From: Leptospira sp. B5-022
GTDB taxonomy: Bacteria; Spirochaetota; Leptospiria; Leptospirales; Leptospiraceae
Assembly: GCF_000347035.1 (NCBI RefSeq)
Contig: NZ_ANIJ01000032.1
Location: 124,001 to 188,000, forward strand
Reading direction: 5' to 3'
DNA: 64,000 nucleotides
Below, one piece after another: positions 7,357 through 18,346 of this stretch. Position numbers and translations under genes: made by a program. The first letter of the stretch is position 1, and each line of letters starts with the position of its first letter. The notes beneath the pieces were generated by a model. The model was not told the origin of the DNA. It saw only the letters and a list, made by a program, of their open reading frames with translations, and did not search any database.

Positions 7357-9201
7357 CTATAAATATTCCGCGTAATCGCATTGCGGAAATCTAGAACATA
7401 TATAATATTCTTTTTTCTTTGAGGATTTTTTTCGAACCCTCTCCCCTTCTTTACATACTGGGCAAATACCGTATTTGGGTGTCTTCGGTCTTTCCTTTAG
7501 CTGCTTATTGATCTCAATTATATTCGTTTTTTTTAATTGAGAATCCAGGATGGAATAAAATTCGGAAAGAACCTTGGATCTACTTTCTTCACCGGACGCG
7601 ATAGAATCCAATTTTTGTTCCATTTCGGAAGTGAATTTTTCCCGGAAAAGATCTGCAAAGGCAGCCTGCAAGAAAGCATTCACTTTTTCTCCTAGAGTCT
7701 CCGAATATAATTTTCCTTTTTCGGAATATACGTATTTTCTTTTATATAACGTTTCCAGGATAGAAGCGAATGTGGAAGGTCTTCCTATTCCTTCTTTTTC
7801 CAGCTTGGAGACAAGACTTGCCTCCGTAAATCTGGGAGGCGGTTCCGTCGTTTTTTCTTGGATCTCCCATGAATCAGGAGTTAGAGTTTCTCCTTTTTTC
7901 CAAGTCGGAAGAAGGTCCGCACTTACATTATAGATTTTTTTATAACCTGGATCTATACTAAAAAGTTTTCCTCCTTCCCAAACTTCTCCACCGCCGTTTG
8001 CTACAAATTCTAATCTTTTCCAAGCCTCCGGTTTCATTTGCGAAGCGACTGCTCTTTTCCAGATCAGTTCGTATAATTTTTTGGAATCCTTACTGAGATT
8101 TCGATCTGTAATTTCGAATACGGAAGAAGGTTCTAAAAATATATCTACAGGTCGGATCGCTTCATGAGCATCCTGCGTTTTCCCTTTTGTTTTTTTGAGC
8201 CTATAAGTTTGGGCCTTATCCGATACGAATTCTGGACCGAATTTGGAGCCGATCTTTTTACGGATGGCTCCGATTGCTTCTTCTCCGATCCGGACCGAGT
8301 CAGTCCTCATATAAGTGATGAGTCCTTGGGATTTTCCTTTTCCAAGATCCGTTCCCTCATACAATTCCTGGGCGAGTTTCATTGTTTTGGAAGCGGCAAA
8401 TTTTAAGACCCGAAAGGCTTCTTGCTGTAAAGTTGCGGTCGTGAAAGGTGGAGGAGGAAGTGTTTCTCCTAGCTTTTCCTTTCTTTCGGTGATCCGCAAA
8501 ATTTTCGTTTTTGTTAATATAGAATTTAGGAATTCGGAAGCTTCTTTTTGAGTGGCAAATGCCTCTCTTTTCGGATAAAAAACGACTTTTTCATTTTCTC
8601 CGGATCCATAAAACGCGGTTGCGGAAACAAGCCAGGTAGTGACCGGAATAAAGTTACGGATCTCTTCCTCTCTTTCGCAGATCCATTTGAGTGCGACCGA
8701 TTGTACTCTTCCTGCGGAAAGACCTTCTCCGCCGACTGCCCTCCACAAAAATGGACTGATCTTGTATCCGATCAACCTATCTAAGATCCTCCTGGCTTTT
8801 TGGGAATCCACCAAGTATAGATCGATCTCATCCGGTTCAGAGATTGCCTGTAAAATTTTTTCCTTCTGTATTTCTTGGAAGCGGATCCGGGAGATTTTTA
8901 CCTTCTTCCCTAATTTTTGGGCCAGAATATATCCGATAAATTCTCCCTCTCGATCCGGGTCGGTTGCGATGAGTATAGAGGAATGCGACTTTGCTTCTTT
9001 TAAAATGGAAGATAAAACTTTCTTTTTCCCCTTAAGTGGCACATACTCAGGTTCGAAATCCTTTTCAATTTTGATCCCGATACGATCCGGTGGAAGATCC
9101 AAAATATGTCCGTAGGTGGCGAGCACCTTGTATTCTTTGCCTAAATAGGAAGAGATAGTTTTTACTTTGGTAGGAGATTCTACAAGTACGAGGACTGACA
9201 T
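7357..9201 (-). CDS. topA: DNA topoisomerase I
   Basis: A type IA topoisomerase that relaxes negative supercoils. The N-terminal Toprim domain is seen as VLVESPTKVKTI and ATDPDREGEFIGY. The active-site region is ITYMRTDS with the catalytic Tyr. A single C-terminal C4 zinc ribbon is present (CPVCKEGERV..YYICSRFPQCDY). At 614 residues it is shorter than the E. coli enzyme, which carries more zinc-ribbon repeats; short forms with one ribbon are common. Its 3' end abuts repeat copy B. The ATG at 9201 fits the family start. Confidence 0.95.
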   Translation of the reverse strand: MSVLVLVESPTKVKTISSYLGKEYKVLATYGHILDLPPDRIGIKIEKDFEPEYVPLKGKKKVLSSILKEAKSHSSILIATDPDREGEFIGYILAQKLGKKVKISRIRFQEIQKEKILQAISEPDEIDLYLVDSQKARRILDRLIGYKISPFLWRAVGGEGLSAGRVQSVALKWICEREEEIRNFIPVTTWLVSATAFYGSGENEKVVFYPKREAFATQKEASEFLNSILTKTKILRITERKEKLGETLPPPPFTTATLQQEAFRVLKFAASKTMKLAQELYEGTDLGKGKSQGLITYMRTDSVRIGEEAIGAIRKKIGSKFGPEFVSDKAQTYRLKKTKGKTQDAHEAIRPVDIFLEPSSVFEITDRNLSKDSKKLYELIWKRAVASQMKPEAWKRLEFVANGGGEVWEGGKLFSIDPGYKKIYNVSADLLPTWKKGETLTPDSWEIQEKTTEPPPRFTEASLVSKLEKEGIGRPSTFASILETLYKRKYVYSEKGKLYSETLGEKVNAFLQAAFADLFREKFTSEMEQKLDSIASGEESRSKVLSEFYSILDSQLKKTNIIEINKQLKERPKTPKYGICPVCKEGERVRKKSSKKKEYYICSRFPQCDYAEYL

Positions 9202-9239
9202 TTGGGAACAGACCGGAATTCCGGTCCTTCCGTATTTTT

Positions 9240-10088
9240 CTAATGTGGTCCTAACTCTTCAATCAAATATCCGTTCGGATAGGTAGGGTTATTTCGTTTG
9301 GTCACGTAATAAGGTGTTTTTCGTGGCGGCCAAAAATATCGTAAGAAGAATGCCCTGAATTTCAAAACCGCAAAGGTAAAAGCGGCAACGATCGGGTTCG
9401 GTTTGGGAAATCCCATTGCGTCTCTGAGCGGTTTGTCCATAAGAGAATAAACCGCATGATAGACTAAATATTCCAAACCGGGGATCTTAGGAATTCTGGC
9501 GGAAGCAATCTTCATAGTCGCAAGCGCAACTTGTTCCGAGTCAGGAGTGCGGCGGAAATTTTTCTTTTCGAAATTTAGATTAAACTCCAACATTTCTTCG
9601 TAAGTTTCCGGAATATTTTTGATATTCATCATTTTTCCGATCCGCTTCCAAAGATAAAAATTGGCTAACCTTTCTTTTTCAGTACTCTTTCTCCAACCGA
9701 ACTTTCGATTCCAACGATCCGGTTCAAAAATAAAAGTTGTGAGAGTGTATAAAAAGTCCTCATTCTTGATATCGTATTCTTTATGGATCTGGTTCAGCCT
9801 TCTCATGGCTTCTCTCCCTCTTTCGCTGTCCAGTCCGTTTTCTATAAATTCAGCGAGGATCAATGCGGTATCATCGTATCTTTTTTGTCCTGCTAGTTCG
9901 AATCGTTTGGTGGTATTTAATATTTTAGAAATAGAAGGGATCGCGAATGTCCTAAAAAATGAAATAGCGAGCGAGATCTCCACATCCTGAGGAAAATCGT
10001 AACTCCCCGAAAGGAATACGATCTTTTGTGCATCCTTCTCTGCATCTAACCTATTAATTTGTTTTAATATTCTCAAACGGTTGAACAT
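9240..10088 (-). CDS. MpaB/DUF2236-type oxygenase homologue
   Basis: The 282-residue protein has the pattern of the ER-bound oxygenase MpaB / rubber oxygenase catalytic family: RLNQIHKEYDIKNEDFLYTL, then FIFEPDRWNRKFGWRKSTEK and MMNIKNIPETYEEM. In this family a heme-ligating histidine sits in the RLxxIH helix, which is present here. The substrate is unknown; members act on polyisoprenoids, lipids or meroterpenoids. I chose ATG 10088. A longer frame exists from TTG 10169, but it adds a basic stretch with no ribosome-binding site. No redox partner is adjacent. It follows topA on the same strand. Confidence 0.8.
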   Translation of the reverse strand: MFNRLRILKQINRLDAEKDAQKIVFLSGSYDFPQDVEISLAISFFRTFAIPSISKILNTTKRFELAGQKRYDDTALILAEFIENGLDSERGREAMRRLNQIHKEYDIKNEDFLYTLTTFIFEPDRWNRKFGWRKSTEKERLANFYLWKRIGKMMNIKNIPETYEEMLEFNLNFEKKNFRRTPDSEQVALATMKIASARIPKIPGLEYLVYHAVYSLMDKPLRDAMGFPKPNPIVAAFTFAVLKFRAFFLRYFWPPRKTPYYVTKRNNPTYPNGYLIEELGPH

Positions 10089-10205
10089 CTGTTTATTTTT
10101 TTCCTTTGATACCGAACTTTTTATTTTCCCGCTTTTTCGCACAGATGTTCGGTTTAATTTGAAACGCAAGTAATTAATTTAGATACTTTTATCTCAAACG
10201 ATAAG

Positions 10206-10339
10206 AGTTCGCACGGAGGACACAGAGGCCACGGAGAGTTTTAAGATACGAGATTTCATCCAGAGACACAAGGCTGCAGAGGTATTGTACGAACTCACTC
10301 TTACAAACCTCTCTGTGAACTCCGTGCGCTCTGTGCGAT
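10206..10339. repeat. Interspersed inverted-repeat element, copy C
   Basis: The left arm (GTTCGCACGGAGGACACAGA, from 10207) and the right arm (CTCTCTGTGAACTCCGTGCG, then CTCTGTGCGA, to 10339) are separated by a longer centre that contains a partial extra arm (CAGAGACACAAGGC). It lies between cysK and the MpaB-like gene, so it would be in the 5' region of the latter. Confidence 0.75.
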
Positions 10340-10353
10340 ATGTTCTGTGAAAA

Positions 10354-10385
10354 TAAAAAATCCCGACGTTTTACCGCCGGGATCT
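10354..10385 (-). terminator. Rho-independent terminator of cysK
   Basis: On the minus strand the stem ATCCCGGCG / CGTCGGGAT with a GTAAAA loop is followed by a T-run. It lies about 27 bases after the cysK stop codon. Confidence 0.85.
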
Positions 10386-10411
10386 TAAAAGAGATAGATT
10401 GTATTCTATTC

Positions 10412-11341
<930 letters not shown>

Positions 11342-11464
11342 TAGGAATTCCTACCTTTTCAGCTGGATTTTTGTGAACTTGTCAATATATTAAACATCTT
11401 TTTCACTATATCAAATGCGATCAATGAAAAAAGATCAAAACTGTGCGGATATTTCTATGATGGC

Positions 11465-12535
11465 TTAAACTTCTTTCAAGACAATTCCTGCTAAAAAGGC
11501 CTCTGTTTCCGGCCCCCAGGAAAGCCCTAAACCTTTATAAACCGCATAGATGCTGGAAATATGTACGTTAGAGTCTCCAGGCGTGGCCGCATATCCTCGC
11601 ACTTCTTTGCCGTTCACTTCCAAGGCAGAAAGTGGAAATACTGCATGAGAGAATATTCGTCCGTACAATCCGCGATCTCTTCCGGATGAGAAAATGGAGT
11701 TCGTGGAAACAAGCTCGGTTGTGCTTAAAAACGGATCGTTGTCTATCTTGGAAACCAACCATTCTTTCGTGATCTCCCTCTTTAAGCGGAGGTGAAAACG
11801 GATCAAGTGCATATAGGGAGAATTGATCGTTACGGAAGAAGATCCCAATTTAATCTTAAACCCAAGATCCGCATATACTTCGTTCAATAATCTTCCATGA
11901 TGTGTACCTGTTTCCGATTCGGGAAGAACCAACAATGGCCCGGTAACGTGAGGATCGTTCTTAGCCATGTCTGCATCCCTTCGGATCACAAAAAAATCGG
12001 CTTCTTCTAAGATATTTTTCAGCTCTTGGGGTTTATCGGAGTAGAATGGCCTAAGTATTCCGGCTAATGTGTGAGTATTGCAGGTAGAAACATGGATGAA
12101 CTTTGGAGGATTTTTTTCCAGGATCGGAGAACTTTCCGGATACAAAAATTGAGGTCCAAAAGAATGTTCACTCCCCTGAGCGATAAAAAGTTGGATCCGA
12201 TCATAAATTGATTCGGAGTATTCCGATTTTCTTTTGTCTGCGACTCCAGGGGGAGAAGAATCGCATACGACATGAGACTGGGATAGCGCGTCCCCTTTGG
12301 AGATCCATTCCGGAAAAAAATCCCGGACCCCGTTTATTCCATCGTCTACGATGACCCCACCTTTTTCGAGCAGAGAAAGTATCTGAGGAATTTCGGATTT
12401 TTGTAATTTGTATGGTTCTACAAATACTTGGAAGCCGCCAAATTTATTCTTTAATAATAATAACAAAGAAGCTAGAGGCCAACCGATAACCCCTGTTCCT
12501 CTTAGATAAACTCCCGGAGCTTTTGTTTCGATCAC
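11465..12535 (-). CDS. Archaeal-type (class II) glyceraldehyde-3-phosphate dehydrogenase homologue
   Basis: The 356-residue protein aligns by eye with archaeal GAPDH along its whole length. It has a Rossmann start ([11 protein letters not shown]), [14 protein letters not shown], the catalytic-cysteine segment STCNTHT (archaeal SCNTTG), [19 protein letters not shown] with the conserved histidine pair, and SPYMHLIRF. The key Cys and His are kept, so it may be an active dehydrogenase. A standard bacterial GAPDH is encoded 2.7 kb away at 14154. The real substrate may differ from glyceraldehyde 3-phosphate. It lies between cysK and a carbonic-anhydrase-like gene, all on the minus strand. Confidence 0.75.
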   Translation of the reverse strand: MIETKAPGVYLRGTGVIGWPLASLLLLLKNKFGGFQVFVEPYKLQKSEIPQILSLLEKGGVIVDDGINGVRDFFPEWISKGDALSQSHVVCDSSPPGVADKRKSEYSESIYDRIQLFIAQGSEHSFGPQFLYPESSPILEKNPPKFIHVSTCNTHTLAGILRPFYSDKPQELKNILEEADFFVIRRDADMAKNDPHVTGPLLVLPESETGTHHGRLLNEVYADLGFKIKLGSSSVTINSPYMHLIRFHLRLKREITKEWLVSKIDNDPFLSTTELVSTNSIFSSGRDRGLYGRIFSHAVFPLSALEVNGKEVRGYAATPGDSNVHISSIYAVYKGLGLSWGPETEAFLAGIVLKEV

Positions 12536-12586
12536 ATAGTAAAGTATTCCGCAAGTTCCCGAAACGTATAGGAAAATTTTTGGAAA

Positions 12587-13144
12587 TTAAACTCCACTGA
12601 TCCTATAGAATGGATCTTGCAGGTAATTATTTTTATACGTGACGTAATTTGCAGCGGTTCTTTCGATCAGATTTCTTTCGTCTTCGGTTATATCTCTTAC
12701 GATCTTTGCAGGAGATCCCATCACCATCACTCCCGGTGGAATAATTTTACCCGGAGTTACCATGGCCCCCGCCGCCACAAATGAGTATTCTCCCAACTCT
12801 ACCCCGTCCATTATGATTGCACCCATTCCCACAAAAGAATGATCCTTTAGTTTACATCCGTGAAGAACCGCTCTATGCCCCACGGAAACATGATTACCTA
12901 TCTCAACAGGATGAGTGTTTCTGGAAACGTGGACCACTGTCATGTCCTGTATATTTACGTTTTCTCCGATCCGAATATAATTTACGTCTCCTCGTACCAA
13001 AGTTTGGAACCAGATAGAGGAATCTTTTCCGATCACCACATCTCCCACTACCAAAGAGCCAGGCGCTAGAAAAACTCCCTCTCGTAACGAGGGATGTTTG
13101 CCCATATATTCTAAAATATTTCCGGCCAAATGAACTTCTTGCAT
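12587..13144 (-). CDS. Gamma-carbonic-anhydrase-like hexapeptide-repeat protein
   Basis: The 185-residue left-handed beta-helix protein keeps the gamma-CA features: [12 protein letters not shown], the IQDMTVVHV turn, and the zinc histidines around [21 protein letters not shown]. The C-terminal helix ([20 protein letters not shown]) is typical of YrdA/PaaY-type proteins. It could be a zinc hydratase or an acyltransferase-like protein; the family contains both and substrates are often unknown. ATG 13144 fits the family start. The upstream 249 bp to the divergent signal-peptidase-like gene hold promoter-like elements. Confidence 0.88.
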   Translation of the reverse strand: MQEVHLAGNILEYMGKHPSLREGVFLAPGSLVVGDVVIGKDSSIWFQTLVRGDVNYIRIGENVNIQDMTVVHVSRNTHPVEIGNHVSVGHRAVLHGCKLKDHSFVGMGAIIMDGVELGEYSFVAAGAMVTPGKIIPPGVMVMGSPAKIVRDITEDERNLIERTAANYVTYKNNYLQDPFYRISGV

Positions 13145-13356
13145 ATATTTTTCCTAAATCGAAATCCTATCTTATCGTATTCCAAGAACTGCACAAGTGC
13201 AAATTACGGATCTTATTCCGAAGATATCGCTGAGACTAGCAGCGAGTTTTCTCTTTATATGAGTTATACAACTTTTTCTATTTCCGGGATCTAAGGAGAG
13301 TAATTAAACAAAAAAATCTTTTTATCATATAGGCCTTGACCTGAATAAAATCTACT

Positions 13357-13384
13357 TTGACCTTTTTTTGCACATTCATACCTT
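13357..13384 (+). promoter_or_regulatory. Candidate promoter of the signal-peptidase-like gene
   Basis: TTGACC (13357-13362), a 16-base spacer and TACCTT (13379-13384) give a sigma70-like pair whose transcript would start within a few bases of the ATG at 13394, nearly leaderless. TTGACC also occurs 21 bases upstream (13336-13341). A competing pair, TTGCAC (13368) with TATAAT (13390), overlaps the start codon itself. Confidence 0.35.
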
Positions 13385-13393
13385 AGCCTTATA

Positions 13394-13951
13394 ATGTTCC
13401 CGCTGAAAAAAGAGTTCGGAGAGAAGGAAAAAAAATTCGATAGAAAGAAATTCGTTCAGATACTTTCAATCTCTCTTGTGGTTGGATTTTTATTTGCGAC
13501 CGCCGTTCGGATCTGGTTCATATTTCCCTTCGTCCCGGAAACGGAAGAGATGTCTCCTGCCTTTCCGAAAGGAAAAAGAATTTATATCTCCCGCTTCGTC
13601 AGGGATTCCTCCCTGTTTTTAGGCGATGTGATCTTAGTGGCACATCCGACACAAAAAGGAAAAGTGGTCCTGGCCCGGATCATGGGAAAATCGGGAGACC
13701 AGATCTCCATTAAGGACAAGGTACTTTACAGAAACGGAATCTCCGAGGATCAGGAAAAGTCCACATTCTCCTTACAATTCAAGGACGCAAGACCGGCCTT
13801 CTCAGGCACGTATTCTACTAGAGACAATCTTTCCAACCTAACGGTAGAAGATCGAAATTACTTTTTACTTTGCGATAACCGTGATGACTGTGTGGATTCC
13901 AGAGATTTCGGCCCTTTGCCATTCGAAAAGATCATAGGCAAGGTATTTTAA
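13394..13951 (+). CDS. Signal peptidase I-like protein lacking catalytic Ser and Lys
   Basis: The 185-residue protein has one N-terminal membrane helix (about 21-46) and the S26 fold: box C (LGDVILVAHP), box D (LARIMGKSGDQ) and box E (CDNRDDCVDSRDFGPLPFEKIIG). In box B the catalytic serine of SxMxP is replaced by glutamate (PETEEMSP, Glu52). In box D the catalytic lysine of KRVIG is replaced by alanine (LARIMG, Ala94). It should therefore not cleave signal peptides by the known mechanism. It may bind precursors or be a regulatory pseudoenzyme. A working LepB must be encoded elsewhere. An interspersed repeat and then gap follow. Confidence 0.85.
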   Translation: MFPLKKEFGEKEKKFDRKKFVQILSISLVVGFLFATAVRIWFIFPFVPETEEMSPAFPKGKRIYISRFVRDSSLFLGDVILVAHPTQKGKVVLARIMGKSGDQISIKDKVLYRNGISEDQEKSTFSLQFKDARPAFSGTYSTRDNLSNLTVEDRNYFLLCDNRDDCVDSRDFGPLPFEKIIGKVF

Positions 13952-13966
13952 CCCCAAGTCCCCTCT

Positions 13967-14043
13967 TTTCGTACGGAGCACACGGAGTACACAGAGTTAA
14001 AAAATGAACTCTCTCCGTGATCTCAGTGCCCTCTGTGCGAACC
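13967..14043. repeat. Interspersed inverted-repeat element, copy D
   Basis: The left arm (TTTTCGTACGGAGCACACGG, then AGTACACAGAG) and the right arm (CTCTCTCCGTGATCTCAGTG, then CCCTCTGTGCGAAC) are separated by about 10 bases. This is the most compact copy, a near-continuous hairpin, placed just after the signal-peptidase-like gene. Confidence 0.8.
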
Positions 14044-14100
14044 AAAACACCAAAAAAACGGATTTTCAGGATGGTTTTGTTATAAAAACATGTATTTGAA

Positions 14101-14120
14101 GAGCCAAAGGCTCCTGTTTT
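14101..14120 (+). terminator. Short hairpin with T-rich tail upstream of gap
   Basis: GAGCC-AAA-GGCTC is followed by CTGTTTT. The 5-bp stem is weak. It may be a terminator for the upstream gene or part of the gap leader. Confidence 0.3.
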
Positions 14121-14135
14121 ATCAAATAACATTAA

Positions 14136-15161
<1,026 letters not shown>

Positions 15162-15164
15162 TCG

Positions 15165-16352
15165 ATGCAATTACCCAGACTCGAAAACGAGGACGTCAAG
15201 GGGAAACGAGTTTTTCTGAGGGTCGATTTTAACGTCCCTCTGGAAAACGGTAAAGTTTCCGACAAGACTAGAATTGAAAAAACACTTCCTACAATAGAAC
15301 TATTGGTAAAAAAAGGCGCTCGCGTAGTGATCGCAAGTCACCTCGGACGCCCTAAAGGTAAACCGGATCCGCAATATTCTATGGAACCTGTTTACGAAGT
15401 TTTTAAAGGACTAGTTCAAACTTCCGTAATATTCTCCAAAGATGTAATCGGAGAGAATGCGGTAAAACTTTCCAAAGAACTAAAGGATGGCGAGATCCTA
15501 GTCCTGGAAAATTTACGTTTTCATAAAGAAGAGGAGGAAAACGATCCGGCTTTTGCAAAAAGCCTGGCTGCTCTTGCTGATGTTTATGTAAACGACGCAT
15601 TCGGTGCGGCTCATAGAGCCCACGCTTCTACGGAAGGAATTGCACATCTTCTGCCTGCTTTCGCAGGTTTGTTGATGTATAAAGAGATCACCGAACTTTC
15701 TTCTCTTCTTTCCCGCCCTGCAAAACCTTTCGTGGCAATCATCGGAGGTTCTAAAGTCTCTTCTAAGATCAGCGTGATCAAAAACCTGATCGAAAAAGTG
15801 GATCATATTTTGATCGGCGGAGGAATGGCGTATACCTTCCTAAAATCCAGAGCGATCCCGGTAGGAAATTCCCTAGTAGAAAAAGATTTCGAAGTGGAAG
15901 CTTTCCAACTGATAGAAAGAGCCGGAGTCGCAGGCGTGGATTTCCAACTTCCTGTGGATCATGTGATCGCAGATAAATTCGATGCGAATGCAAAGACCAA
16001 AACCGTGGACAAGATGGGAATTTTAGACGGTTGGATGGGAATGGATATCGGTCCTAAAACGATCGCAAATTACGAAAAAGTAATTAAGAATGCGGCTACG
16101 ATCGTTTGGAACGGTCCAATGGGAGTTTTCGAATTCGACAAATTCGCACCAGGTACCATGGCGATCGCAAAAGCGGTTTCTAAGTCCAAAGCTAGAACGG
16201 TAGTTGGTGGTGGAGATTCCATCGCAGCGATCAATAAGGCGAAAGTGGAAGATAAGATCACTCACGTTTCTACCGGAGGAGGAGCCTCCTTGGAATTTTT
16301 AGAAGGAAAAAAACTCCCTGGAGTTGTGGCTCTTCTGAAAGAAAAAACCTAA
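15165..16352 (+). CDS. pgk: Phosphoglycerate kinase
   Basis: Makes ATP from 1,3-bisphosphoglycerate in glycolysis. It begins with the conserved [10 protein letters not shown] and SHLGRPKG, has [10 protein letters not shown] and NGPMGVFE, and ends with the nucleotide-binding [11 protein letters not shown] and [14 protein letters not shown]. Length is 395 residues, normal. It starts 3 bases after gap and precedes tpiA by 21 bases, so the three are cotranscribed. Confidence 0.97.
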   Translation: MQLPRLENEDVKGKRVFLRVDFNVPLENGKVSDKTRIEKTLPTIELLVKKGARVVIASHLGRPKGKPDPQYSMEPVYEVFKGLVQTSVIFSKDVIGENAVKLSKELKDGEILVLENLRFHKEEEENDPAFAKSLAALADVYVNDAFGAAHRAHASTEGIAHLLPAFAGLLMYKEITELSSLLSRPAKPFVAIIGGSKVSSKISVIKNLIEKVDHILIGGGMAYTFLKSRAIPVGNSLVEKDFEVEAFQLIERAGVAGVDFQLPVDHVIADKFDANAKTKTVDKMGILDGWMGMDIGPKTIANYEKVIKNAATIVWNGPMGVFEFDKFAPGTMAIAKAVSKSKARTVVGGGDSIAAINKAKVEDKITHVSTGGGASLEFLEGKKLPGVVALLKEKT

Positions 16353-16373
16353 AACGAATCAAAGGAAATATAT

Positions 16374-17126
16374 ATGCGCCCTAAAATTATCGCAGGTAAC
16401 TGGAAAATGAATCTTTCCGAAAAGGAGGCTATTGCTCTTGCAAGCGGCCTAAAGGAAAAGTCCTCTTCTCTCCCGGATAATAAAAAGGCGGTTGTATTTC
16501 CTTCTTCCATTCATCTGGCTTCAGTTGCCAGAATATTAGAAAATTCGAAAATTTCCGTCGGGGCCCAAAATATCTACCCTGCTCCATTGACTGCTATGAC
16601 AGGTGAGACAGGTCCGGACCAACTTTCCGAACTCGGTATTAAATTTGCTCTTGTAGGCCATTCCGAAAGAAGACAATTTTTAGGAGAGACCAGCTTATTC
16701 TGTAACCAAAAGATCTCTTATCTTGCAAAACACGGTTTTACTGCCGTGTATTGTGTGGGAGAAACCTTGGCGGAAAGAGAGTCCGGAAAAACTTTCGAGG
16801 TCCTGAAAAAACAGATCCAAGAAGGTTTAGGTTCGATTGAAAGCGACCAATTCTCTCGCATTTGGGTGGCTTACGAACCTGTTTGGGCAATCGGAACAGG
16901 AAAGGTTGCAACTCCTGCTCAAGCTCAAGAAGCCCACTCATTTATTAGAAAAGAAATTTCGGGATTATTCCAAAATGGGAAAACAATCTCGGATGCTATG
17001 CCTATTCTGTATGGAGGTTCCGTAAAAGCCGATAACGTGAAGGAACTCCTCTCCCAAGCAGACATAGATGGAGGGCTCGTAGGCGGGGCCAGCCAGAAAC
17101 TGGAAAGCTTCTTAGCTTTATTCTAA
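16374..17126 (+). CDS. tpiA: Triosephosphate isomerase
   Basis: Interconverts dihydroxyacetone phosphate and glyceraldehyde 3-phosphate. The catalytic residues are in GNWKMN (Lys), GHSERR (His) and [11 protein letters not shown] (Glu), with the phosphate loop YGGSVKADN. Length is 250 residues. AAAGGAAA lies upstream of the ATG. Its stop codon forms the first bases of a long inverted structure before secG. Confidence 0.97.
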   Translation: MRPKIIAGNWKMNLSEKEAIALASGLKEKSSSLPDNKKAVVFPSSIHLASVARILENSKISVGAQNIYPAPLTAMTGETGPDQLSELGIKFALVGHSERRQFLGETSLFCNQKISYLAKHGFTAVYCVGETLAERESGKTFEVLKKQIQEGLGSIESDQFSRIWVAYEPVWAIGTGKVATPAQAQEAHSFIRKEISGLFQNGKTISDAMPILYGGSVKADNVKELLSQADIDGGLVGGASQKLESFLALF

Positions 17127-17198
17127 TTACTGCCGGCTAGCTTAGAAGCCGCTTAGGAAACTACTAAACGGCTTGTCAGCCTAGGGCTTGGCGGTAAT
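17126..17198 (+). ncRNA. Structured intergenic RNA element between tpiA and secG
   Basis: Nested helices: outer ATTACTGCC (17126-17134) with GGCGGTAAT (17190-17198), 9 bp with one G-T pair; middle GGCT (17135-17138) with AGCC (17178-17181); inner AAGCCG (17146-17151) with CGGCTT (17169-17174). There is no T-run after it, so it is not a classic terminator, and it lacks a tRNA T-loop. It may be a leader or processing structure for secG. The class is not recognised. Confidence 0.45.
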
Positions 17199-17260
17199 TT
17201 GGATCTAAAGCGGTTTATTTCGCCAAAAAACATACCTTTTTACCTTTAGGAATTCGACTT

Positions 17261-17641
17261 ATGGGATTTATCACCGGAACCATCCTTGTTCTTTTTGTTT
17301 TTGTCAGTCTATTTCTGATCCTTCTTGTTATGATCCAAACAGGCAAAGGAGGAATGGGTGGAGTTCTAGGTGGAGGCGCAAGCCAATCCGTTTTTGGTTC
17401 CTCTACTGCGGACGTTTTGACTAAAGCAACGCGAGTTGCCGGACTCACTTTTTTAGCATTGTCCCTGATTCTTTCTTTCCTTTTTGCGAAGTCTAGTGGA
17501 TACAATACCACTCCAACGCCTGAGATCCTTCCTCCACCTGGTGCGGAAGAGGCACAGGGCAACCAAGGAGGGACCAATGCCCAAGATACTGCGCCTACTA
17601 CCGCTCCAAGTACCGAAACTCCAGCGCAACCTAAACCGTAA
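17261..17641 (+). CDS. secG: Preprotein translocase subunit SecG
   Basis: A small inner-membrane subunit of the SecYEG channel. Two membrane helices lie at about 5-24 and 55-73, separated by the conserved cytoplasmic loop [22 protein letters not shown] low-complexity Pro/Thr/Ala-rich tail extends the protein to 126 residues. The 3' end contains the Shine-Dalgarno site and the start of the next gene (65-base overlap), so translation is probably coupled. The placement after tpiA is common in bacteria. Confidence 0.95.
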   Translation: MGFITGTILVLFVFVSLFLILLVMIQTGKGGMGGVLGGGASQSVFGSSTADVLTKATRVAGLTFLALSLILSFLFAKSSGYNTTPTPEILPPPGAEEAQGNQGGTNAQDTAPTTAPSTETPAQPKP

Positions 17642-18341
17642 TATTGATTCTTCTACGAAGGCGGCTCCTAAAGCCGTCTTCCTTCTAGTCCTTCTTCTTT
17701 CCTTTCTTTCCATAAACGCCCAAAACCAGGATGGGACAAAATCCCAGGCAAATTCCAACGCTTCTTCTACCCAAATGTTGAACCAACGCATCTTGCGCGC
17801 CTATGAAAGTTTGAGTGTTGCCAGAGAACTTTTAAAATTCGAAAGAATGGATGCCCTCCCCATCGGGACCTTGGTAACATGGGTGGGAAATTATCCGAAC
17901 CGTAAAGGTGTGAAGATCACGAAATTCTCAGTCACCCAATCCCCTAACCCGGGTGGGATAGAAAGAGCGGAAGAAAAATCAATTCTTCTGGAATTTAACG
18001 GATCCACCCTTTCCAAGGTGGTATCGGAAATCAAAACCGCAAATTATTCCGCAGAAGACACCATCATGATCCGAATGACCGATAATACTCCTTTGGATAA
18101 TAATGTGGATGATCTTGTGATTTATGCGGACCGGAACGGTAAAGAGGCGGAATATCCTCTAAATTTTCTACCTGATGAGGGGGTAAACCGGGATAGATCC
18201 GAGTTTAAGAAAGAATTTTACTTAAAACTGATCGAAGATTTTTTTGTGCACGTTCTAAGGCTTCAGGAAATGCAGGCCCAACATTCTTCCAGAAATCAAA
18301 AAAAATTACTGCAAAGTTATAAAGAATCCCTAGAATATTGA
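17577..18341 (+). CDS. Exported protein of unknown function, start nested in secG
   Basis: About 254 residues from ATG 17577, which has a near-perfect AAGGAGG 6 bases upstream inside secG. A more upstream start at 17484 is unlikely. The N-terminus is basic and then hydrophobic ([17 protein letters not shown]), a signal peptide after a long n-region. The mature part has a helical N-terminus, a beta domain (residues of about 80-200) and a basic helical C-terminus. There is no known family. It lies between secG and a two-component pair and is probably in the same transcript, so it may feed the sensor kinase; that is inference. Confidence 0.8.
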   Translation: MPKILRLLPLQVPKLQRNLNRNIDSSTKAAPKAVFLLVLLLSFLSINAQNQDGTKSQANSNASSTQMLNQRILRAYESLSVARELLKFERMDALPIGTLVTWVGNYPNRKGVKITKFSVTQSPNPGGIERAEEKSILLEFNGSTLSKVVSEIKTANYSAEDTIMIRMTDNTPLDNNVDDLVIYADRNGKEAEYPLNFLPDEGVNRDRSEFKKEFYLKLIEDFFVHVLRLQEMQAQHSSRNQKKLLQSYKESLEY

Positions 18342-18346
18342 TCCGG

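Noticed and set aside
17126..17198. tRNA on either strand in the tpiA-secG gap
   Set aside because: The 73-base length and outer stem suggested a tRNA, but there is no T-loop TTCRA sequence and no proper anticodon arm.
17484..17577. Upstream extension of the exported protein gene after secG
   Set aside because: It lies wholly inside secG and lacks a ribosome-binding site, while ATG 17577 has a near-perfect AAGGAGG.
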